12,261 nucleotides of DNA, from NCBI GenBank assembly GCA_030618325.1, contig JAUXDP010000072.1, positions 1 to 12,261 on the forward strand, in the 5' to 3' direction. Origin of the DNA: Methylococcaceae bacterium. Its GTDB lineage: Bacteria > Pseudomonadota > Gammaproteobacteria > Methylococcales > Methylomonadaceae. The notes beneath the pieces are model-generated. The model worked only from the letters and a program-made list of their open reading frames with translations, did not search any database and was not told the origin of the DNA. The position numbers were made by a program, and so were the translations under genes. Positions 1 through 6,024 of this stretch are shown here, one piece after another; the first letter of the stretch is position 1, and every line of letters begins with the position of its first letter.

Positions 1-221
1 ACAAAGGGAATATCCATATAGTCGAGCCTGATTTGGATATTTTGGTGAAGTCTGCTGTGCAAGCTGGTAAGTTGAAAGCTGGATTAGAACCAGTTGAAGC
101 TGATGTTTATATCATAGCTGTGCCTACGCCTTTTAAAGATGATCACAAACCTTTCAAAACTTTAAAATCTCTGGATTTGAAGGAGAAAATACTTATTGAT
201 ACTCGGGGCGTCATTATTTAG
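1..221 (+). pseudogene. wecC-like UDP-N-acetyl-D-mannosamine dehydrogenase remnant, 5' end outside window, internal deletion
   Basis: The frame is open from the window edge (first full codon at position 3) to the TAG at 219-221. The segment IHIVEPDLDILVKSAVQAG followed by ADVYIIAVPTPFKDDHKP is typical of the NAD-binding N-terminal domain of UDP-ManNAc (WecC) and related UDP-sugar 6-dehydrogenases. Directly after DDHKP the sequence reads FKTLKSLDLKEKILIDTRGV, which resembles the extreme C-terminus of the same family (H-x-x-F-K...IDTRG). The remaining C-terminal half of the Rossmann domain, the central catalytic-cysteine domain and most of the C-terminal domain, roughly 270-300 residues by family length, are absent. 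The join lies near 141-155, where both family segments contain an Asp-His-like stretch, so a deletion through short homology is plausible (inference). The product cannot be an active dehydrogenase. Upstream neighbours are not visible. Confidence 0.7.
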
Positions 222-244
222 CGTAATTTTATACGGAGATGACT

Positions 245-280
245 ATGCGTATCAAAGCATTCTTGAACAACATTTGTTGA
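245..280 (+). other. 12-codon reading frame with ribosome binding site, possible gene stub
   Basis: An ATG at 245 is preceded by GGAG at 235-238 with 6-base spacing. It opens a frame of only 11 residues (MRIKAFLNNIC) before TGA. A good translation start on such a short frame, next to a decayed sugar-nucleotide gene, could be the truncated beginning of a further surface-polysaccharide gene or a leader peptide. There is no recognisable homology, and chance is quite possible. Confidence 0.2.
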
Positions 281-318
281 TTTAACTGATCCCTTTTTAT
301 TGGCTAATAAAATTGTTT

Positions 319-348
319 TTGTCTATTCTTAAACGCAAAGAGTATATT
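319..348 (+). promoter_or_regulatory. candidate sigma-70 promoter of hicBA
   Basis: TTGTCT (319-324) and TATATT (343-348) are separated by 18 bases and lie just upstream of hicB. An AT-only 7-bp inverted repeat (295-301 with 306-312, loop GGCT) sits immediately upstream and could be an operator or a weak terminator for the preceding remnant. hicB has a good ribosome binding site, GAGG at 361-364. The promoter is predicted from consensus only. Confidence 0.35.
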
Positions 349-371
349 GCTCAATTTAGTGAGGAAACATT

Positions 372-575
372 ATGAAATTAAAAGTAGTAGTTCATGAAGC
401 AGAGGAAGGGGGGTTTTGGGCAGAAGTACCCTCTATTCCTGGGTGCGCAACTCAAGGTGATTCCTTTGATGAGTTGTTAAGTAACATTTACGAAGCTGTA
501 GAAGGTTGTCTATCAGTAGATGTTCAGGATATTACTGTATCCGGAAAAGACAAGGTAATGGAAATAGCAGTTTGA
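372..575 (+). CDS. hicB: HicB-family antitoxin (short form)
   Basis: This 67-residue protein has the HicB partial RNase H-like fold signature: an N-terminal strand KLKVVVHEAEEGG, then FWAEVPSIPGCATQGDSF and a helix DELLSNIYEAVEGCL. In type II HicAB systems HicB binds and neutralises the HicA mRNA endoribonuclease. At 67 residues it consists only of the toxin-binding domain. There is no C-terminal helix-turn-helix or ribbon-helix-helix, so any autoregulation must work differently from long HicB proteins. The start ATG is supported by GAGG 7 bases upstream. The antitoxin precedes the toxin, and its stop codon overlaps the toxin start (TTGA), which suggests translational coupling. Family assignment is confident. 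Confidence 0.9.
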   Translation: MKLKVVVHEAEEGGFWAEVPSIPGCATQGDSFDELLSNIYEAVEGCLSVDVQDITVSGKDKVMEIAV

Positions 576-778
576 AAACTGTCAGTGGCAAAAGGCTTTG
601 CCAGCTTATTGAAGCAAAGGGTTGGGAATTAAAGCGAATCAATGGAAGCCACCACATTTATGCAAAAACAGGTGAAATCTCTCGTATATCTATTCCAGTG
701 CATGGTAATAAATCATTAAAAATGGGATTACAGAAATATCTGACTAACATTGCTGGAATTGATGAATCAGAATTGTAA
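572..778 (+). CDS. hicA: HicA-family mRNA interferase toxin
   Basis: The protein is 68 residues if it begins at TTG 572, which overlaps the hicB stop. It then starts LKTVSGKRLCQLIEAKGW, exactly the usual HicA beginning. A longer frame from 506 exists but would overlap hicB by 70 bases and adds non-family sequence. The double-stranded-RNA-binding-like core is visible: GWELKRINGSHHIY carries the catalytic histidine of the G-S-H motif, followed by ISIPVHGNKSLKMG and a final helix with GIDESEL. HicA toxins cleave mRNA and arrest growth unless bound by HicB. The gene looks intact. It ends only 2 bases before a leuC tail in a different frame, so the toxin-antitoxin cassette occupies the place where the body of leuC is expected. 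Confidence 0.9.
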   Translation: MKTVSGKRLCQLIEAKGWELKRINGSHHIYAKTGEISRISIPVHGNKSLKMGLQKYLTNIAGIDESEL

Positions 779-780
779 GC

Positions 781-849
781 ATGCATTATACGCTCCGTAC
801 GGGGCATTTTATTGATGTTAGAAATTTAATAAAGAAAGATTTTTTATGA
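781..849 (+). pseudogene. leuC: 3'-terminal remnant of leuC (isopropylmalate dehydratase large subunit)
   Basis: The frame beginning near 781 encodes LRTGHFIDVRNLIKKDFL and stops at TGA 847-849. The segment GHFIDVRNL matches the conserved extreme C-terminus of LeuC proteins (G-H-F-x-D-I/V-R-x-L). Its TGA overlaps the leuD ATG as ATGA, the junction expected for an intact leuC-leuD operon. No LeuC sequence lies upstream: hicA stops at 778 in another frame. Homology is therefore clear from about 799, and the boundary with foreign sequence falls between 779 and about 800. This piece cannot encode the 4Fe-4S subunit. A complete leuC would have to lie elsewhere in the genome. Confidence 0.7.
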
Positions 850-1481
850 GAGCATTCAAAACAACAACATCCTTGGTAGTACCCCTGGATCGGGCCAATG
901 TGGATACCGATGCCATTATTCCAAAACAATTCCTAAAATCGATACGCAGAAATGGTTTTGGTCCTTATCTGTTCGATGAATGGCGCTATGAGGATCGTGG
1001 TGAGCCAGACATGGATTGCAGCAATCGACCACTGAAAAAGGACTTCATGCTGAATGACCCTAAATATAAAGGTGCACAAATTTTATTGACTCGGGAAAAT
1101 TTTGGTTGCGGATCTTCCAGAGAACATGCGCCCTGGGCGCTTGATGATTATGGGTTCAGGGTGATTATCGCACCGAGTTTTGCCGATATTTTTTATAATA
1201 ATTGTTTTAAAAATGGCCTGTTGCCTATTGTTTTAGAAGCTGAGATGGTTGATAGTCTTTTTAGTGAATTAACAGAGGGTTATCAATTGACTGTTAGTTT
1301 AGAACAGCAAACGATTACGACACCAGCTGGGCGCGCCCTTCCATTCAATATTGATGAAAATCGGAAATTCCGCTTGCTGAATGGTTTGGATGATATTGCT
1401 TTAACTTTACAGGAAGCTGATAAAATAAAAATCTATGAGCAACAAAGGGCGAAACGCGCTCCGTGGTTGTTTGTTGACTAA
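846..1481 (+). CDS. leuD: 3-isopropylmalate dehydratase small subunit
   Basis: The protein has 211 residues, the usual size for proteobacterial LeuD. With LeuC it forms isopropylmalate isomerase, which converts 2-isopropylmalate to 3-isopropylmalate in leucine synthesis in the cytoplasm. Family signatures are visible: LDRANVDTDAIIPKQFLKSI near residues 14-33, the swivel-domain motif ENFGCGSSREHAPWALDDYG near 84-103, and FADIFYNNCFKNGLLPI. The start overlaps the leuC-remnant stop (ATGA), so in the ancestral operon it was probably translationally coupled to leuC. The local ribosome binding site is poor (AAAGAAAGA). Transcription may now come from the hicBA promoter, as no clear independent promoter is seen in the short gap. 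The reading frame is intact, although its partner gene here is truncated. Confidence 0.95.
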   Translation: MRAFKTTTSLVVPLDRANVDTDAIIPKQFLKSIRRNGFGPYLFDEWRYEDRGEPDMDCSNRPLKKDFMLNDPKYKGAQILLTRENFGCGSSREHAPWALDDYGFRVIIAPSFADIFYNNCFKNGLLPIVLEAEMVDSLFSELTEGYQLTVSLEQQTITTPAGRALPFNIDENRKFRLLNGLDDIALTLQEADKIKIYEQQRAKRAPWLFVD

Positions 1482-1486
1482 ATAAT

Positions 1487-1534
1487 ATGTCCAAAAATGC
1501 ACGTAATCTATTGACTCCAGGGATAGATGAATAA
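1487..1534 (+). other. 16-codon frame between leuD and asd, possible leuB 5' stub
   Basis: In the usual order leuC-leuD-leuB-asd a complete leuB should lie here, but only 53 bases separate leuD and asd. They contain one small frame, MSKNARNLLTPGIDE, whose TAA directly abuts the asd ATG. LeuB proteins often begin like MSKN/MTK followed by hydrophobic residues and L-L-P-G-D-G-I-G-P-E. The order MSKN..LLxPG is reminiscent of a collapsed leuB start, but the match is too short to be sure. It might instead be a small leader coupling translation into asd. It has no ribosome binding site of its own. Confidence 0.25.
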
Positions 1535-2557
1535 ATGACAAAAAAATATAATGTCGCAGTAGTGGGAGCTACTGGTGCGGTTGGCGAAGCAATGTTGTCA
1601 ATACTTGAAGAGCGGAATTTTCCTGTCAATGAAGTTTATGCTTTAGCAAGTAGCCGTTCAGAGGGGAAAAGAATCCCATTTAAAGGCGAATCAATAAAAG
1701 TTAATGATTTAGCAACCTTTGATTTTTCCAAAGCACAAATTGGTTTATTTTCTGCGGGGGCTTCAATTTCTGCTGAATATGCTCCCAAAGCTGCTGCTTT
1801 AGGCTGTATCGTTATTGATAATACCTCACAATTCCGCTATCAAGATGATATTCCGTTAATAATTCCGGAAGTTAATCCCGATAAAATAGGCGATTACAAA
1901 AATCATGGCATCATAGCCAATCCCAATTGCTCAACCATTCAAATGTTGGTGGCTTTGAAACCTATTTATGATGCGGTAGGAATTGAGAGGATAAATGTTT
2001 GTACTTACCAGGCAGTTTCTGGGACTGGGAAGCAGGGTATTGAAGAAGTTGTGAACCAGACTGCAAAGTTATTAAATGGTAAACCTATTGAAACGAATGT
2101 TTATCCCAAGCAAATTGCCTTCAATGTATTGCCCCAGATTGACATATTTATGGAAAACGGGTATACAAAAGAAGAAATGAAAATGGTTTGGGAGACCAAG
2201 AAAATTCTGGCTGATGAAGCTATAAAAGTCAATCCGACTGCGGTTCGGGTTCCCGTATTTTATGGGCATTCTGAAGCGGTGCATTTAGAAACCCGAGAGA
2301 AAATTAGCGTTGAAGCGGTCAGGGATTTGTTACACAATAGTCCTGGAGTGACAGTGCTTGATGAGCGTGTGGATGGCGGCTATCCGACAGCAGTAACGGA
2401 GTCTTCGGGGCAGGATGATGTATTTGTCGGTCGAATAAGAGAAGATATTTCTCATCCTAGAGGTGTTGATTTATGGGTGGTCGGGGATAATGTTCGGAAA
2501 GGTGCAGCATTAAATAGTGTGCAAATAGCAGAAGAGCTGGTAAAAAAACACATCTAG
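1535..2557 (+). CDS. asd: aspartate-semialdehyde dehydrogenase
   Basis: This 340-residue enzyme reduces beta-aspartyl phosphate to aspartate semialdehyde with NADPH, the branch point to lysine/diaminopimelate, threonine and methionine. Its length and sequence fit the shorter Gram-positive/Pseudomonas-type Asd2 group. The nucleotide loop GATGAVGE is at residues 11-18. The catalytic cysteine is C132 in ANPNCSTIQM. YQAVSGTGKQG follows near 158, and the substrate-binding RVPVFYGHSEAVHLE near 238-252 carries the acid/base histidine (about H245). The start ATG lies 10 or so bases after an AGGGA ribosome binding site at about 1519-1523. It is the last metabolic gene before fimV, a neighbour pair conserved in pseudomonads and other gammaproteobacteria. 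Confidence 0.97.
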   Translation: MTKKYNVAVVGATGAVGEAMLSILEERNFPVNEVYALASSRSEGKRIPFKGESIKVNDLATFDFSKAQIGLFSAGASISAEYAPKAAALGCIVIDNTSQFRYQDDIPLIIPEVNPDKIGDYKNHGIIANPNCSTIQMLVALKPIYDAVGIERINVCTYQAVSGTGKQGIEEVVNQTAKLLNGKPIETNVYPKQIAFNVLPQIDIFMENGYTKEEMKMVWETKKILADEAIKVNPTAVRVPVFYGHSEAVHLETREKISVEAVRDLLHNSPGVTVLDERVDGGYPTAVTESSGQDDVFVGRIREDISHPRGVDLWVVGDNVRKGAALNSVQIAEELVKKHI

Positions 2558-2626
2558 TCTAAGCTTAACAAATATCTTTTATTGTTTTATTTTAGAAACT
2601 GTGGTGAATGTGTGAAGGAGAGGAAA

Positions 2627-5083
2627 GTGCGCAATTTGACTAAAACGTTTGCAGCTGTGTCATTAATGACACCAATGGGAGCTTATGCCCTTGGGGTCGG
2701 TGACATCAAATTGCATTCGGCTCTAAATCAGAATCTTGATGCTGAAATAGCGCTGGTTCTCTCGGATACTGAAAAACTTACTGATATAAAAGTAAAATTG
2801 GCTCCGCCGTCAAAGTTTGAAGAAGCTGGCGTACCCTGGAGCCATTTTCTATCCCAAATTAAGTTTAAAACTGTTACTAAAGCAAATGGTGCAGTGATTG
2901 TTAAGTTGAGTTCATCTGAGGTATTAAACGAACCTTTTCTGGATTTCCTTCTCGAAGTAAGTTGGCCAAAAGGCGATATTTATCGGGAATTTACAGTTTT
3001 GGTTGACCCGCCAGCAATATATCAACAAAAAACTATCCCTGTTACGGTAAAGCAACCAGAACCGATTAAGCAACAGCAGTTACCTACACAGAAGGTATTT
3101 CAGCAGCCAATTGATGCTACTGCAATGACTCGATCTACTACTAGTGAATATGGCCCGACCGGTAACCGCGATACACTTTGGAAGGTGGCAGAAAAAGTAA
3201 TCCGAAATGAGGATGTTTCTGTTGAGCAAATGATGATGGCTTTGTATGAAGCCAATCCAGAAGCATTCTTCAAACCAAATGTTAATGCTTTGTCTGCAGG
3301 TGCAATCCTTAAGGTGCCACAAGATGATGTGGTGATGAAGTTAAGCCCACGTCAGGCAAAACAAGAGTTTTATAAACAAGTAGAAGCTTGGCGAGGACGT
3401 GTGACAAAAGCCTCTACTACAAGTCAAAAGGTAGCAGATACCTCTGAGATAAATAATCAATTAGAATTAAAAGCACCGACAACGGCAGAAATCGACGACC
3501 GTGTGCTGGTTACGCCGAGTGTGAGCGAAAATACTCAGGATGATGCTACCGAGTTTGCAAACGAAAGCCTTGCCCTGGAGAATCAGGAACTGAAAAATCG
3601 TCTGAACAAACTGGAACAGAAACTTGCTAATTTGCAAAAGACACTGTCAGTAGAGGATGAGCAGCTTGCAACACTACAAAGCGAACAACTCAAATCAGAT
3701 GCCGAACAGGGGCCTGATAAATCAGGAGCAGTACCGGCTAAAGTTGAAAAAACTGAACAGGTAAAAAAGGCTGCTAAACCTCAACCCATTCCAAAACAAG
3801 TAGTTCAGCCGGAGTCTGAGACTGGTATTTATAATATTCTAATGGGTACTGCAGGACTTGGTGCCTTAGGGTTGTTAGGTTGGTTGTGGTGGCGTAAACG
3901 TAAAGTTGAAGATCAAATCAACAATGAAAGCATGTTTGCTGCATCTAGCCAGATTAGCCTGCCTGAAACAGATGAAGATTTGGTGGTTCCAGTTGTGGAG
4001 GTTAATCAAGACAGCTCCTATGACGTTGGTACTGTGGGAGAAAGTTCTTTCTTGAGTGAATTTACTCCAAGTGATCTTGATGCCTTTGAAACTGACCAAG
4101 CTGAAATAGACCCGATTGCCGAAGCGGATGTTTATCTTGCCTATGGTCGTTATCAACAAGCTGAAGAATTGATGCGTCAGGCGATTGAAAGTCAGCCGGG
4201 CCGTGATGAGTGCAAATTAAAATTGTTTGAAATTTTCTATGCTAGTGAAAATCAGAAAGAATTTGAAGCATTTGCCGAAGAACTCGTTTCTACAGGGAAG
4301 AATAAGGACACTGATTTTTGGACTAAAGTATCAGAAATGGGCAGCGAAATATGCCCTGACAGTAAATTATTCGTACCTGGTGCACTTGTAGGCGGTGTTG
4401 AAGAAGTCACAACGGCAGAAACTGATATTTCAGAAGACGAAATTTTACAACCTGACTTTTCTGCTCTGGAAAGCGATGCTAAACCTGAACAATCTGATGT
4501 GGATGAGGGATTGGAATTTAATATCGAATCCCTAGATGATGCCAAAGAACAAGAAGATAGTGATGTTCTAGATTTATCAAGTGAAAATGATAATAATGGC
4601 ATTGATTTTGATCTTGGGACTATTGACTCCCCTGAAGCCGAGAGTAAAAAAGATAGCGTAACCGATGAACCTGAAGCTTTCGATTTATCAGATGATCCCT
4701 TCGTAGAAGCAAGTCAGGAAGAACTGGCTAATTTTGATTTTGATGCTGAAACGGAAGAAAAAAATATTGAGACGCCTGATTTAAGCAGTGAAGAATTGGG
4801 CGTAGAAAGTTTGGAGTCGGAATCTAGCCTTGAAGATTTCAATTTTGAACTTGATGAGAGTAAAGCACCATCTCCCCCAGCTCCTTTAGAAGATCTGATT
4901 AGTGATTCAGCAGCAGTTTCTGATCTCACAGATATGGATGAGCTTGAAACCAAAATTGACCTGGCAAAAGCCTATATTGACATGGGTGATTCCGATGCGG
5001 CAAAAACTATAGCAGAAGAAGTTTTGGAAAAAGGCTCAGATACGCAAAAAGAAGAAGCGAAAGAAATAATCAATCAATTATAA
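2627..5083 (+). CDS. fimV: FimV-family polar hub protein with LysM domain
   Basis: FimV is an inner-membrane protein that binds peptidoglycan and organises the cell pole, type IV pili and secretion. From GTG 2627, with AAGGAGAGG just upstream, it has 818 residues. A TTG at 2582 would add 15 residues before the signal peptide and is less likely. The signal peptide is about 1-21, with cleavage after AYA. The mature N-terminus LGVGDIKLHSALNQNLDAEI is a FimV hallmark. A LysM-like domain lies near 175-230 (GNRDTLWKVAEK...LKVPQDD). A coiled coil follows near 313-350, and a transmembrane segment near 399-420 is followed by WWRKRKV. A cytoplasmic TPR-like repeat lies near 497-555, then a long acidic, Asp/Glu/Ser-rich low-complexity region. 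The conserved FimV C-terminal motif (DLAKAYIDMGD, about 780-790) closes the protein. truA, the common next gene, is absent. Confidence 0.93.
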   Translation: MRNLTKTFAAVSLMTPMGAYALGVGDIKLHSALNQNLDAEIALVLSDTEKLTDIKVKLAPPSKFEEAGVPWSHFLSQIKFKTVTKANGAVIVKLSSSEVLNEPFLDFLLEVSWPKGDIYREFTVLVDPPAIYQQKTIPVTVKQPEPIKQQQLPTQKVFQQPIDATAMTRSTTSEYGPTGNRDTLWKVAEKVIRNEDVSVEQMMMALYEANPEAFFKPNVNALSAGAILKVPQDDVVMKLSPRQAKQEFYKQVEAWRGRVTKASTTSQKVADTSEINNQLELKAPTTAEIDDRVLVTPSVSENTQDDATEFANESLALENQELKNRLNKLEQKLANLQKTLSVEDEQLATLQSEQLKSDAEQGPDKSGAVPAKVEKTEQVKKAAKPQPIPKQVVQPESETGIYNILMGTAGLGALGLLGWLWWRKRKVEDQINNESMFAASSQISLPETDEDLVVPVVEVNQDSSYDVGTVGESSFLSEFTPSDLDAFETDQAEIDPIAEADVYLAYGRYQQAEELMRQAIESQPGRDECKLKLFEIFYASENQKEFEAFAEELVSTGKNKDTDFWTKVSEMGSEICPDSKLFVPGALVGGVEEVTTAETDISEDEILQPDFSALESDAKPEQSDVDEGLEFNIESLDDAKEQEDSDVLDLSSENDNNGIDFDLGTIDSPEAESKKDSVTDEPEAFDLSDDPFVEASQEELANFDFDAETEEKNIETPDLSSEELGVESLESESSLEDFNFELDESKAPSPPAPLEDLISDSAAVSDLTDMDELETKIDLAKAYIDMGDSDAAKTIAEEVLEKGSDTQKEEAKEIINQL

Positions 5084-5093
5084 GTACCACATA

Positions 5094-5138
5094 ATACTTC
5101 GCACCGCTGTACATCCAAAAACTAGCGGTGCGAAGTAT
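5094..5138. terminator. perfect 15-bp inverted repeat between convergent fimV and HPt gene
   Basis: ATACTTCGCACCGCT (5094-5108) is repeated exactly in inverse orientation at 5124-5138, leaving a 15-base loop. It begins 10 bases after the fimV stop and lies 32 bases past the HPt gene stop on the other strand, a natural position for a bidirectional terminator. It is not a textbook intrinsic terminator: the run of seven T (5153-5159) is 14 bases beyond the stem on the plus strand, and the minus strand has no T run. It may act as an mRNA 3'-end stabiliser. Confidence 0.6.
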
Positions 5139-5170
5139 CTGTTGACTCCTGATTTTTTTGGGCTAATTGT

Positions 5171-5539
5171 TTAGGGTATTTCTAACGCCGCCAGTATTTT
5201 TTCTCCACACTCTATAAAACTCTTAATTTGTTCTTGAAGGATGCGGAAAATTTTTTGCGCACTTTCTATATCTTTGGCAGATAAGTAGTTATCAATTTTT
5301 CGCGCATAATATTCAAGATTGATTAGACCACAATTTCCAACGACTCCTTGAAGATCGTGAGTCACTAGTTTTGCTTTAAGAATATCTTTTTTATTAAGTG
5401 AGTTAGATAAGTCGTCAAGCTGTCTGGGCAGGGTGGAAAATAGTTTCTCAAATAGTGTTTTGGCGAGTATTCTATTTCCTAAAGTTCTTTCTAGCATTAA
5501 TTCGACATATTCTAAATGGGGAGAATTCGAACTATTCAT
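5171..5539 (-). CDS. HPt domain phosphotransfer protein
   Basis: The protein is 122 residues if it starts at ATG 5539. A GTG four codons upstream (5551) is possible, and neither start has a clear ribosome binding site. It is an all-helical histidine phosphotransfer module. The motif around residues 59-71, VTHDLQGVVGNCG, corresponds to the HPt signature H-x-L-K-G-x-x-x-x-x-G, with H61 as the phospho-accepting histidine. The usual lysine is glutamine (HDLQG), which tends to keep phosphotransfer possible but is atypical. HPt proteins relay phosphoryl groups between hybrid histidine kinases and response regulators. No kinase or regulator gene is adjacent, so its partners lie elsewhere. It converges on fimV and is divergent from the kinase-like gene. 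The exact relay is unknown. Confidence 0.8.
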   Translation of the reverse strand: MNSSNSPHLEYVELMLERTLGNRILAKTLFEKLFSTLPRQLDDLSNSLNKKDILKAKLVTHDLQGVVGNCGLINLEYYARKIDNYLSAKDIESAQKIFRILQEQIKSFIECGEKILAALEIP

Positions 5540-5636
5540 GGCAAAAATCACAATAAATCATAAGTTTCTGAAGAAAAAGCAGCGCAGCGGCAGTCTATTA
5601 ATTCAGTAGTATACCTGTGAATTGTAATCGAATCAG

Positions 5637-5693
5637 ACCAGTGATTTTCTGGTAGCCTGCTTTTTGTTTGAGATATACCAGGAATTTTTCTGG
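5637..5693. repeat. two similar short CCAG...CTGG hairpins
   Basis: ACCAG-TGATTTT-CTGGT (5637-5653) and ACCAG-GAATTTTT-CTGG (5677-5693) are near-copies whose starts are 40 bases apart, each able to form a 4-5 bp stem with a T-rich loop. The first is followed by CTTTTTGTTT, which could act as a weak terminator. As duplex DNA they could also be a paired protein-binding site. The copies are short, so chance cannot be excluded. Confidence 0.35.
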
Positions 5694-5707
5694 CTCAGAT
5701 AATGATT

Positions 5708-5760
5708 GCTAAACTGTAGGAAGGAAGGCTCCACGGTGAGGGCCTGCTTCCAGTGTTAGC
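5708..5760 (+). ncRNA. long bulged stem-loop, candidate structured RNA of unknown family
   Basis: Pairing runs GCTAA (5708-5712) with TTAGC (5756-5760), ACT (5713-5715) with AGT (5752-5754), GGAAG (5719-5723) with CTTCC (5747-5751) and AGGCTC (5726-5731) with GGGCCT (5740-5745). That is about 19 base pairs, including one G-U, with small bulges and the 8-base loop CACGGTGA. The fold could be transcribed on either strand; plus is assumed because of the downstream gene. The same string GGAAGGAAG occurs in SRP RNA, but the surrounding SRP sequence is missing. Confidence 0.35.
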
Positions 5761-5795
5761 CTATCAATCTTGGGGCGCAATTTCGCCGGAGTAGA

Positions 5796-5864
5796 TGAAC
5801 CCAACATGAGGTGCAATAATTACCTTGGGCGTTAATGCTCCTGCAACGGCAGGTTGTCGGTTCA
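5796..5864 (+). ncRNA. possible three-way-junction RNA fold
   Basis: TGAAC (5796-5800) can pair with GTTCA (5860-5864). Inside are one arm from CCA (5801-5803) with TGG (5826-5828) extended by AGGT (5809-5812) with ACCT (5822-5825), and a second arm CCTGC (5840-5844) with GCAGG (5849-5853). Together with the stem-loop just upstream this could be a structured leader or small RNA ahead of the kinase-like gene. It is a hand fold and matches no family I know. Confidence 0.25.
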
Positions 5865-6024
5865 TAGTGGTGATTTAATACCGAAAGAACAAAATTATTT
5901 GATGCCATTAGGTTATTATCACTTTGTAATGACTGGTAGTGGGCGTTACAGGGGGATTGCAGGTATAATAAAAATGATTACTGGACGCTATACGGTAGTT
6001 CAGATGGCTATACTAAGGGGATGA
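5836..6024 (+). pseudogene. short relic-like frame with a GSGRYRGIAG motif
   Basis: An open frame between the TAA at 5833 and the TGA at 6022-6024, with an ATG at 5902, encodes GYYHFVMTGSGRYRGIAG and ends within the kinase ribosome-binding region. The pattern G-x-G-K/R-Y-x-G-I-x-G is common in small secreted beta-barrel proteins near their C-termini (GGTGKYKGITG-like). No ribosome binding site, signal peptide or upstream half is visible, and the frame is closed at 5833. It may therefore be the tail of a decayed gene, or it may be chance. Low confidence. Confidence 0.22.
5964..5969 (+). promoter_or_regulatory. consensus -10 box (TATAAT) upstream of the kinase-like gene
   Basis: A perfect TATAAT lies 61 bases before the kinase ATG. 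At 17-base spacing the -35 position reads GGGCGT, which is not a sigma-70 element, and there is no TGn extension. If used, the promoter is probably weak or activator-dependent. Confidence 0.35.

Noticed and set aside
506..571. Longer hicA start at 506 overlapping hicB
   Set aside because: The added residues do not resemble HicA, whereas the TTG at 572 gives the family-typical LKTVSGK start and a stop/start overlap with hicB.
4252..4602. Long minus-strand frames inside fimV (also 4714-4953)
   Set aside because: Their serine-rich composition is the antisense of the acidic Asp/Glu repeats of FimV. There is no start signal or family resemblance.
5715..5735. SRP (4.5S) RNA-like GGAAGGAAG string
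   Set aside because: The flanking SRP core (CAGGTC...AGCAGCC) is missing and the pairing here forms a different stem.
5855..5870. GGTTCA resembling a tRNA T-arm
   Set aside because: It lacks the rest of the GGTTCRANYC arm, an acceptor stem and an anticodon arm at tRNA spacing.
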